Source of the DNA: Leptospira biflexa
Lineage (GTDB): Bacteria; Spirochaetota; UBA4802; JAGODF01
Assembly (NCBI GenBank): GCA_020721925.1
Contig: DYLV01000005.1
Span: 1-47,759 of the forward strand
Length of the DNA stretch: 47,759 nucleotides
Direction: 5' to 3'
The notes below the pieces were generated by a model, which searched no databases, was not told where the DNA came from, and saw only the letters and a program-made list of their open reading frames with translations. Shown here in pieces: positions 28,622-37,387 of the stretch (position 1 is the stretch's first letter; every line of letters begins with the position of its first letter). The translations under genes and the position numbers were made by a program.

Positions 28622-28885
28622 ATGAAAAAGTTTATGCTGGTGCTCGTAACAATCATGTTCTGCATGTCTCTTGGTTTCCTTGCCGCCGAAGAACCTGCCA
28701 CCTCTAAAGGAACCCCAACAGAGCAGAAAGCCGGGAAAAAGGAAGTGAAGAAAGCACAAAAGAAAAGCGTGCATCGAAGGGCATCAAGACCTGCGCATCG
28801 TAAAGCCGCAAAAAAACAAGCAAAGCAAGAAGTAAAATCAGAAGCGAAGAAAGATACAGCCCCGCAGGCGCAAGAAACAAAATAA
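28622..28885 (+). CDS. Small secreted Lys/Ala-rich basic protein
   Basis: An 87-residue protein with a good signal peptide (MKKFMLVLVTIMFCMSLGFLA, cut before AEEPATS) and a mature part of about 65 residues made almost only of K, A, E, Q, R, T and P. No family is recognised. Such tails can bind nucleic acid, polyanionic wall or lipopolysaccharide. GGAGG precedes the ATG, its own promoter lies upstream, and a perfect hairpin terminator follows, so it is a stand-alone unit. Low-complexity content makes homology searches unreliable. Confidence 0.75.
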   Translation: MKKFMLVLVTIMFCMSLGFLAAEEPATSKGTPTEQKAGKKEVKKAQKKSVHRRASRPAHRKAAKKQAKQEVKSEAKKDTAPQAQETK

Positions 28886-28904
28886 TATTCCACTTTTTTT
28901 CGAT

Positions 28905-28931
28905 AAGGCCGCAGGTAATGCGGCCTTTCTC
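28905..28931 (+). terminator. Intrinsic terminator after the Lys/Ala-rich protein gene
   Basis: A perfect nine-pair stem AAGGCCGCA / TGCGGCCTT with loop GGTAA (28905-28927) is followed by TCTCA; the run TTTCT is short, so efficiency may be moderate. It is 19 bases after the stop codon. Confidence 0.75.
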
Positions 28932-29006
28932 ATTAAAAATTACACGTTTCTCAAATCGAAAGATATACAATTATCAAGATGAGAAATCAACCACCTGGAG
29001 GTTTGT

Positions 29007-30074
29007 ATGTGGTCGAAAGTCAGAATTATTGTGTTCTCTTTAATAGCTTTATGCAGCGGATTACACCCTCTTTATGCGGCGACCATGACAGTCGTCCAAT
29101 ATCCTCAAGATGGTGTGAATGATGCCGCTCTTAAAACTGCTCTCGACAGTACCGTTGCATCTGCCAATACCCAGCTTGCACTCTTTAAGAATCAAACCGA
29201 GCTTGCAAAGGGCTTTGCCGATGCAAATGCGTTTTCATCTCATTCAGCAACGCTTCAGGGATTTCAGAATTACGATCTCTTTGCCGTCGGCGTTGGTTTT
29301 ATGGCGGGAGTGCAGGCCCCCAGTTCCGATCCGAATTATTATCAACAGAGTAATATTGAAGACGATCTCCGGAAGGATGGAGATATCTTCGCAGGTTTTT
29401 CCTCAGGAGTTTCACTTTTTGCCGGCTTTCATGCGCGCTTCCTTACACCTTCGCTTTATCTGAATGTACGAATCGGAAAACTTGACTATGGCAACGCAGA
29501 AGAATCAGAATCCTACAAATTTCAAAATACCATATATGGTTTTGGCATCAACTATGGCCTTTTTATGCCACGAAGTATTTTCTTCGGATTCTTAAAATGG
29601 AGGGGCATCTCTCTCGGGACAGGTATCATATATCAACACAATAAAGTAGATTTCGAAATGCAACTCGATCCTATTACAGAATCAGTTGCCGGCCCCATCT
29701 CCCTGACGCTCGATCCCACTGTAAACTTCGGCCTTGATATTACCACCTATACTATTCCTGTTGAAGCAATAACCTCGGTTCAATTCTTATGGATTTTGAA
29801 TATTTCTGCCGGGATCGGAGCCGATATTATCTACGGCAGTTCGGATATATTAATCGCATCGGCAGGAGATGTTTCCGTCACCGGCACCACCCTTACCCAG
29901 CAGGGAATTGTTGCAGTGGATGGAAGCACAAAAGACGTGAGCCCTTCAAAATTTCGTCCCAAAATTATGGCCGGGATAGGGCTTAATATTCTTTTAGTGA
30001 AGATTGAAATGCCTGTGGTATATTATCCAGAATCCGGCGCCGCGATTGGGCTGACTGCATCAGTAGTTTTTTAG
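29007..30074 (+). CDS. Outer-membrane beta-barrel protein, Lsa36-like (tentative)
   Basis: A 355-residue protein with a signal peptide (WSKVRIIVFSLIALCSGLHPLYA, cleaved after about residue 25). An N-terminal helical part (about 30-80) is followed by many alternating aromatic/hydrophobic beta-strands (GFQNYDLFAVGVGFMAGVQA, LFAGFHARFLTPSLYLNVRIG and others). The C-terminal residue is F in GLTASVVF, a signature of BAM-assembled barrels. The layout reminds me of leptospiral Lsa36-family proteins, but that is from memory. CTGGAGG precedes the start codon. Its stop overlaps that of the convergent CmpB-HD gene. Confidence 0.75.
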   Translation: MWSKVRIIVFSLIALCSGLHPLYAATMTVVQYPQDGVNDAALKTALDSTVASANTQLALFKNQTELAKGFADANAFSSHSATLQGFQNYDLFAVGVGFMAGVQAPSSDPNYYQQSNIEDDLRKDGDIFAGFSSGVSLFAGFHARFLTPSLYLNVRIGKLDYGNAEESESYKFQNTIYGFGINYGLFMPRSIFFGFLKWRGISLGTGIIYQHNKVDFEMQLDPITESVAGPISLTLDPTVNFGLDITTYTIPVEAITSVQFLWILNISAGIGADIIYGSSDILIASAGDVSVTGTTLTQQGIVAVDGSTKDVSPSKFRPKIMAGIGLNILLVKIEMPVVYYPESGAAIGLTASVVF

Positions 30075-31300
30075 AATCTACTTTTTTGTCTTACCGGTAA
30101 AGGAGATCTCTTCGCGAATTCTGAGAGGAATTCCGCAGAAGAAAGGTATTTATCAACAAATGTCACCACGAAGGACTCTCTATACCGCGGCGGCGTGAAT
30201 GTCAACGGCCACATGTGTTTGACGATGATGTCTTTTTCTTTATCCGATAGTGCAAAATACCGCATTGAATTTTTCAGTGCAATTTTTGGATGATGCAATC
30301 CGTGAAATTTTTTCGCATCAAGCTCAGGCTCCGAATGATTCCGCCAATCGTAGAGAAAAAAATCATGGAGTAGCCCTCCTCGCGCTGCTGCACGGTAGTC
30401 AAGATTAAGGAATTTACAAATTCTATAGGATACATACGAAACCCTTCGCGCGTGCTCGTAAATCGATGAGTTGTGATGAAAGAATTCCTTCAGCCTCTGA
30501 AATTCTGAATTCATTAAAATATCTTTCACCATTGAAATATATTCTTTATCGATGGGCTGTCGCTTTTTTAATTCATCTACTGCCTGGGAGGATATTTCAT
30601 TAACAATATTACCCAATTTCATTTTGATATTCGCTTTCACGCTTCCATCAAGGTATGTATTTAAGTTCGGGAAAGAGCTAAGAAGTCGTTTAAAAGATGC
30701 CAGTACCGCCTGTAATTCTGCATCACTTTTAGTTGAAAAAGTCGAAAGAAGATCTTCACTCTTCTTTTTGAATCCCAATGCAGATGCGGTTGACAGAATA
30801 ATATCAATTACATAATACCCGGAAAAAACTATTGCTCCAGTTTTCGCAAATGCATAATCAAGCGCGTGAATTGCCGATGAAACTTTTGGATGCACAAAGA
30901 TAGCCAGCACATAAGCCAACACCGCCCATGTGACTGAAAAAGAAAGACATATCCTTCCATGAAGATTGAACCGGTTTGAACTATAATCCCACAGTTTGAG
31001 ACCAAGCACCTTTTCGCTTATAAATCCAATTATGTATTCAAGGATTGTCAGAGTCACACCAACAGCGATAATAAAAAAAAGAGGATTGTATTCTGTGATC
31101 AAAATACCAATTCCAAGAACCAAAAGAGCTCCCATGCCGTAAAGCGGAACAAAGGGACCATAGAGAAAACCCGCATTGACAAATTGCTTCTGCGTCCAGG
31201 AGCGATAGATAACTTCAACAATCCAGCCTGCAAAAGAATATACCACAAACACTAATATCGAATCTATAAAGGAAATAGGTAAAACTGCATGATCTAACAC
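30071..31300 (-). CDS. CmpB-like (ABC-transporter type IV) membrane domain fused to an HD-domain phosphohydrolase
   Basis: A 409-residue fusion. Residues about 15-190 contain several membrane segments and the CmpB/DUF1113 pattern (YSFAGWIVEVIYRS, GPFVPLYGMGALLVLG, EYIIGFISEKVLGLKLWDYS). A cytosolic linker leads to an HD domain at about 280-390: EHARRVSYVSYRI, LLHDFFLYDWRNH and FVDKYLSS supply the H...HD...D ligands. HD domains hydrolyse phosphate esters, including cyclic nucleotides, but the substrate is not known. Start GTG at 31300, AGGAGG eleven bases upstream. It follows the crotonase-type gene by 58 bases. The stop TAA (30071-30073) overlaps the convergent gene's TAG. Confidence 0.82.
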   Translation of the reverse strand: MLDHAVLPISFIDSILVFVVYSFAGWIVEVIYRSWTQKQFVNAGFLYGPFVPLYGMGALLVLGIGILITEYNPLFFIIAVGVTLTILEYIIGFISEKVLGLKLWDYSSNRFNLHGRICLSFSVTWAVLAYVLAIFVHPKVSSAIHALDYAFAKTGAIVFSGYYVIDIILSTASALGFKKKSEDLLSTFSTKSDAELQAVLASFKRLLSSFPNLNTYLDGSVKANIKMKLGNIVNEISSQAVDELKKRQPIDKEYISMVKDILMNSEFQRLKEFFHHNSSIYEHARRVSYVSYRICKFLNLDYRAAARGGLLHDFFLYDWRNHSEPELDAKKFHGLHHPKIALKNSMRYFALSDKEKDIIVKHMWPLTFTPPRYRESFVVTFVDKYLSSAEFLSEFAKRSPLPVRQKSRF

Positions 31301-31358
31301 AGAAAGAAGTGCCTCCTAAATAATCGTGCCCAAAGCTGACAAACTACTCCTTAGCGAA

Positions 31359-32180
31359 TTATTTTCCGGTAAAATTTGGCTTTCTTTTTTCCATCATCGC
31401 GGTCATTGCTTCGTACAGATCATTTGATGGTATAATGTTTGCGCTGATTGACGCAACGTATTTAAGCCCGTCATCTATTGTTTTTCCCACACAATAATTT
31501 AAGACATCCTTTGAAGCCTGGACCGCAAGCGGGGAATTCGCCACAATGTCCATTGCCATCTTCTCTGCACCCGCCATCAGTGCCTCATGGTTTTCATATA
31601 TTTCATTGACGAGCAAAATCTCCTTCGCTCTTTTCGCATTGAAATTTTTTGCGGTATAGGCGAGCTCTCTGGCAATTCCCTGTCCCACAATATGAGGCAG
31701 CCTTTGTAGAACACCCACATCAGCCACAAAACCTACTTCAGCCTCGCGGAGAGAAAAAACCGCATCCTGCGTGCAGAGCCGAATATCGCATGCAGTCGCC
31801 ATGTCCAATCCTGCTCCGATGCAATACCCATGAATTGCCGCGATAACCGGTTTACGACACTTTTCTATACATGTCATTGTATCTTGAAGCATATATATCT
31901 TTGGAAGCAATTTCCATTTAATTGCTCCCAGTTGTTCCTTGATTCCCATTTCCGGAATAACACCGGCCATCCCCATCAAGTCGATTCCCGCAGTAAAATG
32001 TTTACCTTTTCCCGAAATAATGACGACTTTGATGTCTTCATCATCGCTGAGATTCTGAAAAATTTTTGGTGATTCCCTCCATGCCGGTTCGTTCATCGCA
32101 TTGAATTTTTCTGGACGATTGAGGTATACCCAGGCAATAGGGGGCTTTTTCTCAACCACATAAAATTGATATTCGGACAT
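31359..32180 (-). CDS. Crotonase family enzyme, probable delta3,5-delta2,4-dienoyl-CoA isomerase
   Basis: A 273-residue crotonase-fold protein. GKGKHFTAGIDLMGM and AIHGYCIGAGLDMATACDIR form the oxyanion hole and CoA-binding site. The carboxylates of the dienoyl-CoA isomerase ECH1 branch are all seen: GLDM, REAEVG and VADVGVLQRLP. This enzyme shifts double bonds during degradation of odd-positioned unsaturated fatty acids. ECH1-like assignment is inference from these motifs. AAAGGAG precedes the ATG at good spacing. It is not next to other beta-oxidation genes. Confidence 0.87.
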   Translation of the reverse strand: MSEYQFYVVEKKPPIAWVYLNRPEKFNAMNEPAWRESPKIFQNLSDDEDIKVVIISGKGKHFTAGIDLMGMAGVIPEMGIKEQLGAIKWKLLPKIYMLQDTMTCIEKCRKPVIAAIHGYCIGAGLDMATACDIRLCTQDAVFSLREAEVGFVADVGVLQRLPHIVGQGIARELAYTAKNFNAKRAKEILLVNEIYENHEALMAGAEKMAMDIVANSPLAVQASKDVLNYCVGKTIDDGLKYVASISANIIPSNDLYEAMTAMMEKRKPNFTGK

Positions 32181-32514
32181 ACTCGCGCTCCTTTGTGTAT
32201 TGCGTAAAACTGTATTTGCGAACGATGGAATTTTTGCAATTATTTTATTGAAACCTGAAAAAAAACTCTCTTTTCATAATATTCAAAAAAAAGCGAGTTG
32301 GCAATGTATTATGACAGAATTATGGAAGATTTAATGTATCGAGATTGCTGTTTTCGGTCGATTGGCCTTTACATCACAAAGGGCACCAAAGAATGAGTGA
32401 AAATACATCTCTCCACCTCATCTTTTTGATGGCAAATACGATGTCGCCTCAGCAATAAAATTTTTGTGTGTACAACAAAAAACCGAACCAAATTTTATCA
32501 ACAAGTGAGCTCGA
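32181..32514. other. Intergenic region between the crotonase gene and rpmE
   Basis: A 334-base spacer with no credible gene. The only structure I see is an AT-rich inverted repeat ATAAAATTT (32455-32463) and AAATTTTAT (32490-32498) just after the rpmE stop on the minus strand. The nested GGTTCGG and T6 run gives a possible but weak terminator for the rho-rpmE unit. No clear promoter for the crotonase gene is visible. Confidence 0.4.
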
Positions 32515-32715
32515 TTACTTGATATTGTATTTTTTCTTGAACTTCTCAACCCGGCCGGTGCTGTCCACAATTTTCTGCTTTTTCGTGTAGAAGGGATGGC
32601 AATTTGAACAAATTTCCACATGCAGATTGGGCACCGTCGAGCGGGTTTTGATTTCGTTTCCGCACGCGCATTTTATTGTTGTTTCAACGTATTCGGGGTG
32701 AATTCCTTTCTTCAT
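32515..32715 (-). CDS. rpmE: 50S ribosomal protein L31 (zinc-binding, type C+)
   Basis: A 66-residue L31. It begins [20 protein letters not shown] and contains both cysteine pairs (CAC and CSNC) plus the [20 protein letters not shown] signature, so it is the zinc-coordinating form. GAGGAG precedes the ATG at 32715, starting inside the last codons of rho. The rho-rpmE pairing is frequent in bacteria, and co-transcription is likely. Confidence 0.97.
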   Translation of the reverse strand: MKKGIHPEYVETTIKCACGNEIKTRSTVPNLHVEICSNCHPFYTKKQKIVDSTGRVEKFKKKYNIK

Positions 32716-32729
32716 TGTATCTCCTCGCA

Positions 32730-34109
32730 TCATGTGTTCATAGCTTTAAAGAAAGCTTTGTTATTCTTTGTGAGCCTCATTTTTTCGGTCAAAAGCTCCA
32801 TCGCTTCAACAGGGCTCATCGCTGATATAACCTTCCTGAGTACCCATATTTTATTGAGTTCTTCTTCGTCAAGCAGAAGTTCTTCTTTTCTTGTGCCGGA
32901 CTTGTTTATATCAATGGCAGGGAAGATACGCCTTTCAACAAGCTTTCTGTCCAGATGCAATTCACAGTTACCGGTACCCTTGAATTCTTCGAAAATGACC
33001 TCATCCATTCTGCTACCGGTATCAATAAGTGCCGTCGCCAGAATCGTCATGCTCCCCCCTTCCTCAATATTTCGTGCAGCACCGAAAAACCTCTTGGGCT
33101 TGTGTAAAGCATTTGAATCGACTCCGCCTGAAAGTATTTTTCCGCTCGTGGGCACCACCTGGTTGTAGGCGCGAGCAAGCCTTGTGATAGAGTCCAGCAG
33201 GATGACCACGTCTCTCTTGTGCTCAACCAGCCGTTTTGCTTTTTCCAGCACCATTTCTGCCACCTGCACATGACGCGATGCAGGCTCATCAAATGTCGAT
33301 GAAATCACTTCACCTTTCACAGAACGCGACATGTCCGTCACTTCTTCCGGACGCTCGTCAATCAGAAGAACAATGAGAACAACTTCCGGATGATTGGTTG
33401 TGATTGAGTTTGCAATTTTCTGCAACAGAATCGTTTTCCCAGTACGCGGTGGCGCAACGATAAGAGCACGCTGTCCTTTCCCGATCGGAGTAATGATGTT
33501 CATGATGCGCATTTCAATGTTTTCTGTATCCGTTTCGAGATTGATTCTCTCCATCGGGTACAGGGGAGTAAGATTGTCGAAGAAAAACCGCTTCTGCAAG
33601 TTTTCGGGGTTTTCAAAGTTGACCGCTTCTATTCTCAGAAGGGCGTAGAATCGCTCGTTATCCTTTGGCGGTCTGATCTGGCCTGTTACCGTGTCGCCCG
33701 TCCGCAAGCCAAATAACCGTATCTGAGATGGTGAAACGTAAATATCATCTGGCCCAGGAAGATAATTATAATTTGTCGATCGAAGAAATCCATATCCATC
33801 GTTTAATATTTCAAGAACACCGCTTGAAAAAATTAACCCGTTGCGTTCTGTCTGTGCCTTTAAAATTTCAAAAATTAAGTCCTGTTTTTTTAGTCCTGAT
33901 GTTCCTTCCAGACCCATATCCTTTGTGATCGAATACAACTCGTTGATAGTTTTTGTCTTCAACTCTGCAAGGTCGAGCCTGTTTTCGGGCATATTTCCTT
34001 TTTTCTGTCCACTTCCATTGCCAGAAGGACGTTCATTCTGAGAATACGAATTGGAATTTCCGTTTTTTTCCCGATAATTCGGTTTAGAAGTTTCAGATAC
34101 TCGTGCCAT
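32730..34109 (-). CDS. rho: Transcription termination factor Rho
   Basis: A 459-residue Rho, the hexameric RNA helicase of factor-dependent termination. A polar Asn/Ser/Gly-rich tail (1-45) precedes the N-terminal helical and cold-shock-like RNA-binding domain ([22 protein letters not shown]). The ATPase core has Walker A APPRTGKT, Walker [11 protein letters not shown], the Q-loop/R-loop region [20 protein letters not shown] and the arginine finger region of the family. AAAAGGTGATTC precedes the ATG. A candidate promoter and a stem-loop lie in its leader. Confidence 0.97.
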   Translation of the reverse strand: MARVSETSKPNYREKNGNSNSYSQNERPSGNGSGQKKGNMPENRLDLAELKTKTINELYSITKDMGLEGTSGLKKQDLIFEILKAQTERNGLIFSSGVLEILNDGYGFLRSTNYNYLPGPDDIYVSPSQIRLFGLRTGDTVTGQIRPPKDNERFYALLRIEAVNFENPENLQKRFFFDNLTPLYPMERINLETDTENIEMRIMNIITPIGKGQRALIVAPPRTGKTILLQKIANSITTNHPEVVLIVLLIDERPEEVTDMSRSVKGEVISSTFDEPASRHVQVAEMVLEKAKRLVEHKRDVVILLDSITRLARAYNQVVPTSGKILSGGVDSNALHKPKRFFGAARNIEEGGSMTILATALIDTGSRMDEVIFEEFKGTGNCELHLDRKLVERRIFPAIDINKSGTRKEELLLDEEELNKIWVLRKVISAMSPVEAMELLTEKMRLTKNNKAFFKAMNT

Positions 34110-34134
34110 GAATCACCTTTTTTTACTTAATCTT

Positions 34135-34154
34135 CCAGAAGAAAAATCTTCTGG
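34135..34154 (-). promoter_or_regulatory. Perfect hairpin in the rho leader
   Basis: Arms CCAGAAGA and TCTTCTGG pair perfectly over eight bases with a four-base loop (minus strand loop TTTT). It lies 26 bases before the rho start codon. No T-tract follows on the minus strand. Rho is autoregulated through its leader in several bacteria; a role for this hairpin is inference. Confidence 0.45.
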
Positions 34155-34182
34155 TTTAATTATATACTTTTCGAAATTCGTT

Positions 34183-34211
34183 TTTATATAATCTCGAATT
34201 GAAAAATGCAA
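34183..34211 (-). promoter_or_regulatory. Candidate rho promoter
   Basis: On the minus strand, TTGCAT (34206-34211) and TATAAA (34183-34188) are separated by 17 bases. They lie about 75 bases before the rho start, so the transcript would carry the leader hairpin. The -10 matches five of six positions; the -35 four of six. Confidence 0.4.
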
Positions 34212-34726
34212 ATTTTCCAATTTCTTGTGTCAAAAATGGTGCATAAAATAATTTTTTGAAGTCCCCCGGATATGAATACACGTGAATGACAATTTACTCC
34301 GTATAAGGAACGGTCGCAGGCCTGCAGCATGCATCATTCAATTATGAGACTTGTTGTAATGAAACATCGCAAGGAACAAAACATACATCACTTTTATAAA
34401 CATAATGTCGTGAACTGGCACAAACACGAGAGGAAATCTTCACGCAAAAACCCATCTCAAAATTATTGATTTACGACAATGTCCTGATTACAATTAAGCC
34501 CACCTCTATTGGCGGCAACCACTGCATCATAGAGCAAAAGCCACCGCGTGCACGCCATCTCATCTGATAAAATCTCATTTATATATTCAAAATATTAATA
34601 GTATTATTTCTGTTCCGTTTAGGTATATTTCAACAGCAGTATCTATGAACCGGCTTAGGGGAATGTTGCGAACAATCATCAACGTACGCAACGCTATCGA
34701 ATATACGGTTTTAGTCAATAAAAAAA

Positions 34727-35692
34727 TTACTTTTTCCCTCCTGTTTTTTTCCGTTCAATTTCAATACCGTACACTGCGGCTTTTTCGTACAGGTTTTTCC
34801 TGGTGATGTGAAGCGCTTTTGCCGCTTCATCGACATCATTGTTTTTTTCTTTTATTGTTTCCGAAATAATTATTTTCTCTATCGTCTTGAGGCGCGCTAC
34901 GAGAGATTGTTTTTTTAAGTTTTTCCTTGCAACCAGCGCTGATACGGGTATATTCGATTCTTTATCGCAAAAGATAAGAAAACCGATCTGTTTATCTTTA
35001 CTTTTCATAGGAATTTTTTCATAATACACATTGAATTCCTGATTATAAAAAAGTATGTCTTCATTGTCGTTATAGTAAAAATCGTTTTTTTCAGGATCGG
35101 TAAATATATTCTCCACATGAGAAATATCATACACATTTCCAAGATTCTGTATCACAAGCTCTTCAAAATGGCCGTTGTAAAACATCGTTTTTCCGTTGTT
35201 ATTAAGTGCGTAAAGCGGCCGGGGAATGTGCTCAAGGATGGAATAGATAATCCATTCAACCATTTCCCGATCTTTCTGTTTATCAATATCTGCAGCGGGA
35301 TGTTTTTTCTTCTCCGAAGATTCGCTCGCTTCGAGCAGCTGCAGCCTACTCCATTTCCCCACATGTTCACCGAAGATGTTGATGACCGAAAATTCGCGAT
35401 GTTTGGTCACAAAGGGGAGCAAATCATCGAGCGTCATTTTTTTCAAAATTTTTTGAACAAGCTGATCCGTCTTTTGCTTTTTCGCTCTATCCAGATCGCT
35501 CAATTCCGATACAAGATCATCTTTTTTCAATATACCAAGAAGCGATCCGCTTTTCGACACCACGGGCAGGATTGGAACCTCGTCGATGAAAAAGTGTCGC
35601 ATCACATCCTCGGGATTCATCCGCTCAGGATCGTATGGATTTACCTCAAACTCCTTCGTGTCATCCTTTTTTGTTAAATCCTTATCCTGCAT
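34727..35692 (-). CDS. CBS-PAS-Fis-type helix-turn-helix regulator lacking an AAA+ domain
   Basis: A 321-residue soluble protein. The N-terminus has a CBS-like pair (VMRHFFIDEVPILPVVSKSG, LLGILKKDDL; second half about 75-115). A PAS-like sensor follows at about 150-235 (ILEHIPRPLYALNNNGKTMF). The C-terminus resembles a Fis/NtrC DNA-binding helix-turn-helix, LKTIEKIIISETIKEKNNDV then DEAAKALHITRKNLYEKAAV. No AAA+ sigma-54-activating domain is present between PAS and HTH. Its ATG touches the dapB stop (TGA directly followed by ATG), so it is in the same operon as dapA and dapB. A metabolite- or redox-responsive regulator is plausible. Ligand and target are unknown. Confidence 0.78.
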   Translation of the reverse strand: MQDKDLTKKDDTKEFEVNPYDPERMNPEDVMRHFFIDEVPILPVVSKSGSLLGILKKDDLVSELSDLDRAKKQKTDQLVQKILKKMTLDDLLPFVTKHREFSVINIFGEHVGKWSRLQLLEASESSEKKKHPAADIDKQKDREMVEWIIYSILEHIPRPLYALNNNGKTMFYNGHFEELVIQNLGNVYDISHVENIFTDPEKNDFYYNDNEDILFYNQEFNVYYEKIPMKSKDKQIGFLIFCDKESNIPVSALVARKNLKKQSLVARLKTIEKIIISETIKEKNNDVDEAAKALHITRKNLYEKAAVYGIEIERKKTGGKK

Positions 35693-36505
35693 TCAAAACC
35701 CCAGGACATCAAACATGGAATACATGCCGGGAGGCTGGCGCAATAAAAACTCCATGGACAAAACAGCGCCCATGGCGAAATTGTTTCTGCTCGTAGCCCT
35801 GTGTGTCAATTCAATGCGTTCCCCTTCGCCAATGAAAAAAACTGTATGCTCTCCGACTATGTCACCCCCCCGGAGCACCATCATGCCTATCTCATCATTA
35901 CTGCGTTCGCCGATAATTCCAGATCTCCCATCTACAGAATGAAAATCTTTTAATTCAGAAGATGAAGATTTCACAATTTCCAATAATCTCTTCGCCGTTC
36001 CAGAAGGCGCATCTTTTTTATGCTTATGATGGGCTTCAAATATTTCAATATCGTACCTGTCTTTCAATGTCTTAGCGGCAATTTCGGTAAGCTTGAAGAG
36101 TAGATTTACTCCAACCGCCATATTTGGCGAAAATATCACGGGAATTGTTTCAGAAGCTTTTTTAATTGCAGTTTTCTGGCCTTCACTCAATCCGGTAGTT
36201 CCGATGACAACCGGTTTTTTAACCTTCACTGCCGCATCAATCAACGAAAGCGTTGCTTCCGGTGCGGAAAAATCAATTACTCCATCAGACGCTGCCAGAC
36301 GATCATGCGATAAAACCTCAAAAACAGTGCTCAAACCCTCTCGCTGCGCATCCGATACGTGTAAAAATGAATGTATTCGCTTCCCGATATGTGGGGAACT
36401 TTTATGTTCGAAAGCGGCCGCTATCGCATGTCCTCGCGACACAAGCATATTCATAATGGCGGTTCCCACTCTCCCCGCCGCACCCTGAACTGCTATCGCG
36501 CTCAT
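35693..36505 (-). CDS. dapB: 4-hydroxy-tetrahydrodipicolinate reductase
   Basis: A 270-residue DapB, which reduces the DapA product with NAD(P)H in the lysine/diaminopimelate pathway. AVQGAAGRVGTAIM is the nucleotide-binding GxxGRMG-type turn, VIGTTGLSEGQ is typical, and HHKHKKDAPSGTAKRLLE carries the active-site His-His-Lys and substrate-binding loop. The C-terminal RNNFAMGAVLSMEFL is family-like. ATG 36505 has GGAG seven bases upstream and overlaps the dapA stop (ATGA); a longer reading is rejected. Its product feeds peptidoglycan cross-linking and protein synthesis. Confidence 0.96.
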   Translation of the reverse strand: MSAIAVQGAAGRVGTAIMNMLVSRGHAIAAAFEHKSSPHIGKRIHSFLHVSDAQREGLSTVFEVLSHDRLAASDGVIDFSAPEATLSLIDAAVKVKKPVVIGTTGLSEGQKTAIKKASETIPVIFSPNMAVGVNLLFKLTEIAAKTLKDRYDIEIFEAHHKHKKDAPSGTAKRLLEIVKSSSSELKDFHSVDGRSGIIGERSNDEIGMMVLRGGDIVGEHTVFFIGEGERIELTHRATSRNNFAMGAVLSMEFLLRQPPGMYSMFDVLGF

Positions 36506-37380
36506 TGTAAAACTCCATACTCTCTCAGCATAGCCGCAAGTATCTTTGTATTTTGTTCGCAAAGCGGCGTGAGAGGTAAACGAATCTCACCTGAACATAG
36601 CCCTAAAAGCTCCATCGACTTCTTAACTGGAATAGGATTCGTTTCTAAAAACATTGCTCTGCACAGTGGGAGAATCCGATAAAATAGCAATCTCGCTTCA
36701 TCTATCTTTCCGCTTTCATAAAGCGTAATCACTTTTTTTACATCTGCCGGTATGATATTTGAGAGTACAGAGATCACACCGCGTCCTCCAATTGAAAGCA
36801 CGGGAAGGAGCAGGTTGTCATCGCCTGAAAGAAGCGTGAGTCTTTCCCCGCATAGCTCAATTACCCTCATCATTTGTGAAATATCACCCGAGGCCTCTTT
36901 TATAGCCACAATATTCGAACATTCATCTACAAGCACTTTAATGTTTTCCGGAAGGAAATTGACACCCGTACGCCCGGGAATATTGTAGAGCACCACAGGA
37001 ATATCAACGGATTTTGCGATTTCAGAAAAGTGTTTAATAAGACCCTGCTGGGTAGGTTTATTGTAGTATGGATTGACCAGCAGTAACCCATCGACCCCGT
37101 GATCACGCGCGGATTTTGAAAGGCAAATTGCCTCAACCGTGGAATTCGAACCTGTGCTGGCAATTACTTTTATTCTCCCGCCAACGAACTTTACTACCCG
37201 TGAAATAAATTCTTTATGCTCTTCAAATGAAACAGTGGGCGATTCGCCCGTGGTGCCGACCGGCACAATGCCGTCCACACCCCCTGCGATCTGTCGTTCG
37301 ATGAGTTTTTCTACAGCATCGTAATCAATACTGCCATTTTTAAACGGCGTCACCAACGCGGTAAATAATCCTTCAAACAT
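36502..37380 (-). CDS. dapA: 4-hydroxy-tetrahydrodipicolinate synthase
   Basis: A 292-residue DapA, the aldolase-type enzyme that condenses aspartate semialdehyde with pyruvate. GTTGESPTVSFEEHKE is the active-site region, YNIPGRTG carries the catalytic tyrosine, and VAIKEASGD carries the Schiff-base lysine. Length is normal. AGGTGATAT precedes the ATG at 37380, only 7 bases after the upstream lipoprotein gene, so the transcript starts before that gene. The stop overlaps dapB. Confidence 0.97.
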   Translation of the reverse strand: MFEGLFTALVTPFKNGSIDYDAVEKLIERQIAGGVDGIVPVGTTGESPTVSFEEHKEFISRVVKFVGGRIKVIASTGSNSTVEAICLSKSARDHGVDGLLLVNPYYNKPTQQGLIKHFSEIAKSVDIPVVLYNIPGRTGVNFLPENIKVLVDECSNIVAIKEASGDISQMMRVIELCGERLTLLSGDDNLLLPVLSIGGRGVISVLSNIIPADVKKVITLYESGKIDEARLLFYRILPLCRAMFLETNPIPVKKSMELLGLCSGEIRLPLTPLCEQNTKILAAMLREYGVLQ

Positions 37381-37387
37381 ATATCAC

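Larger units (their letters stand above)
34110..34726. other. Intergenic region of 617 bases upstream of rho
   Basis: The 100 bases nearest rho hold its candidate promoter and a leader hairpin, listed separately. In the remaining 500 bases I find no reading frame with a start, binding site and length to support a gene, and no recognisable RNA gene (no tmRNA, SRP, RNase P or tRNA signature). GTTGCG/CGCAAC near 34665-34692 is a minor six-pair repeat. It may contain an uncharacterised non-coding RNA or simply be a spacer. Confidence 0.5.

Noticed and set aside
34430..34460. TGGCAC that could be a sigma-54 promoter -24 element
   Set aside because: The required TTGC-like -12 element five bases downstream is not present, and no sigma-54 activator of the AAA+ type is encoded here.
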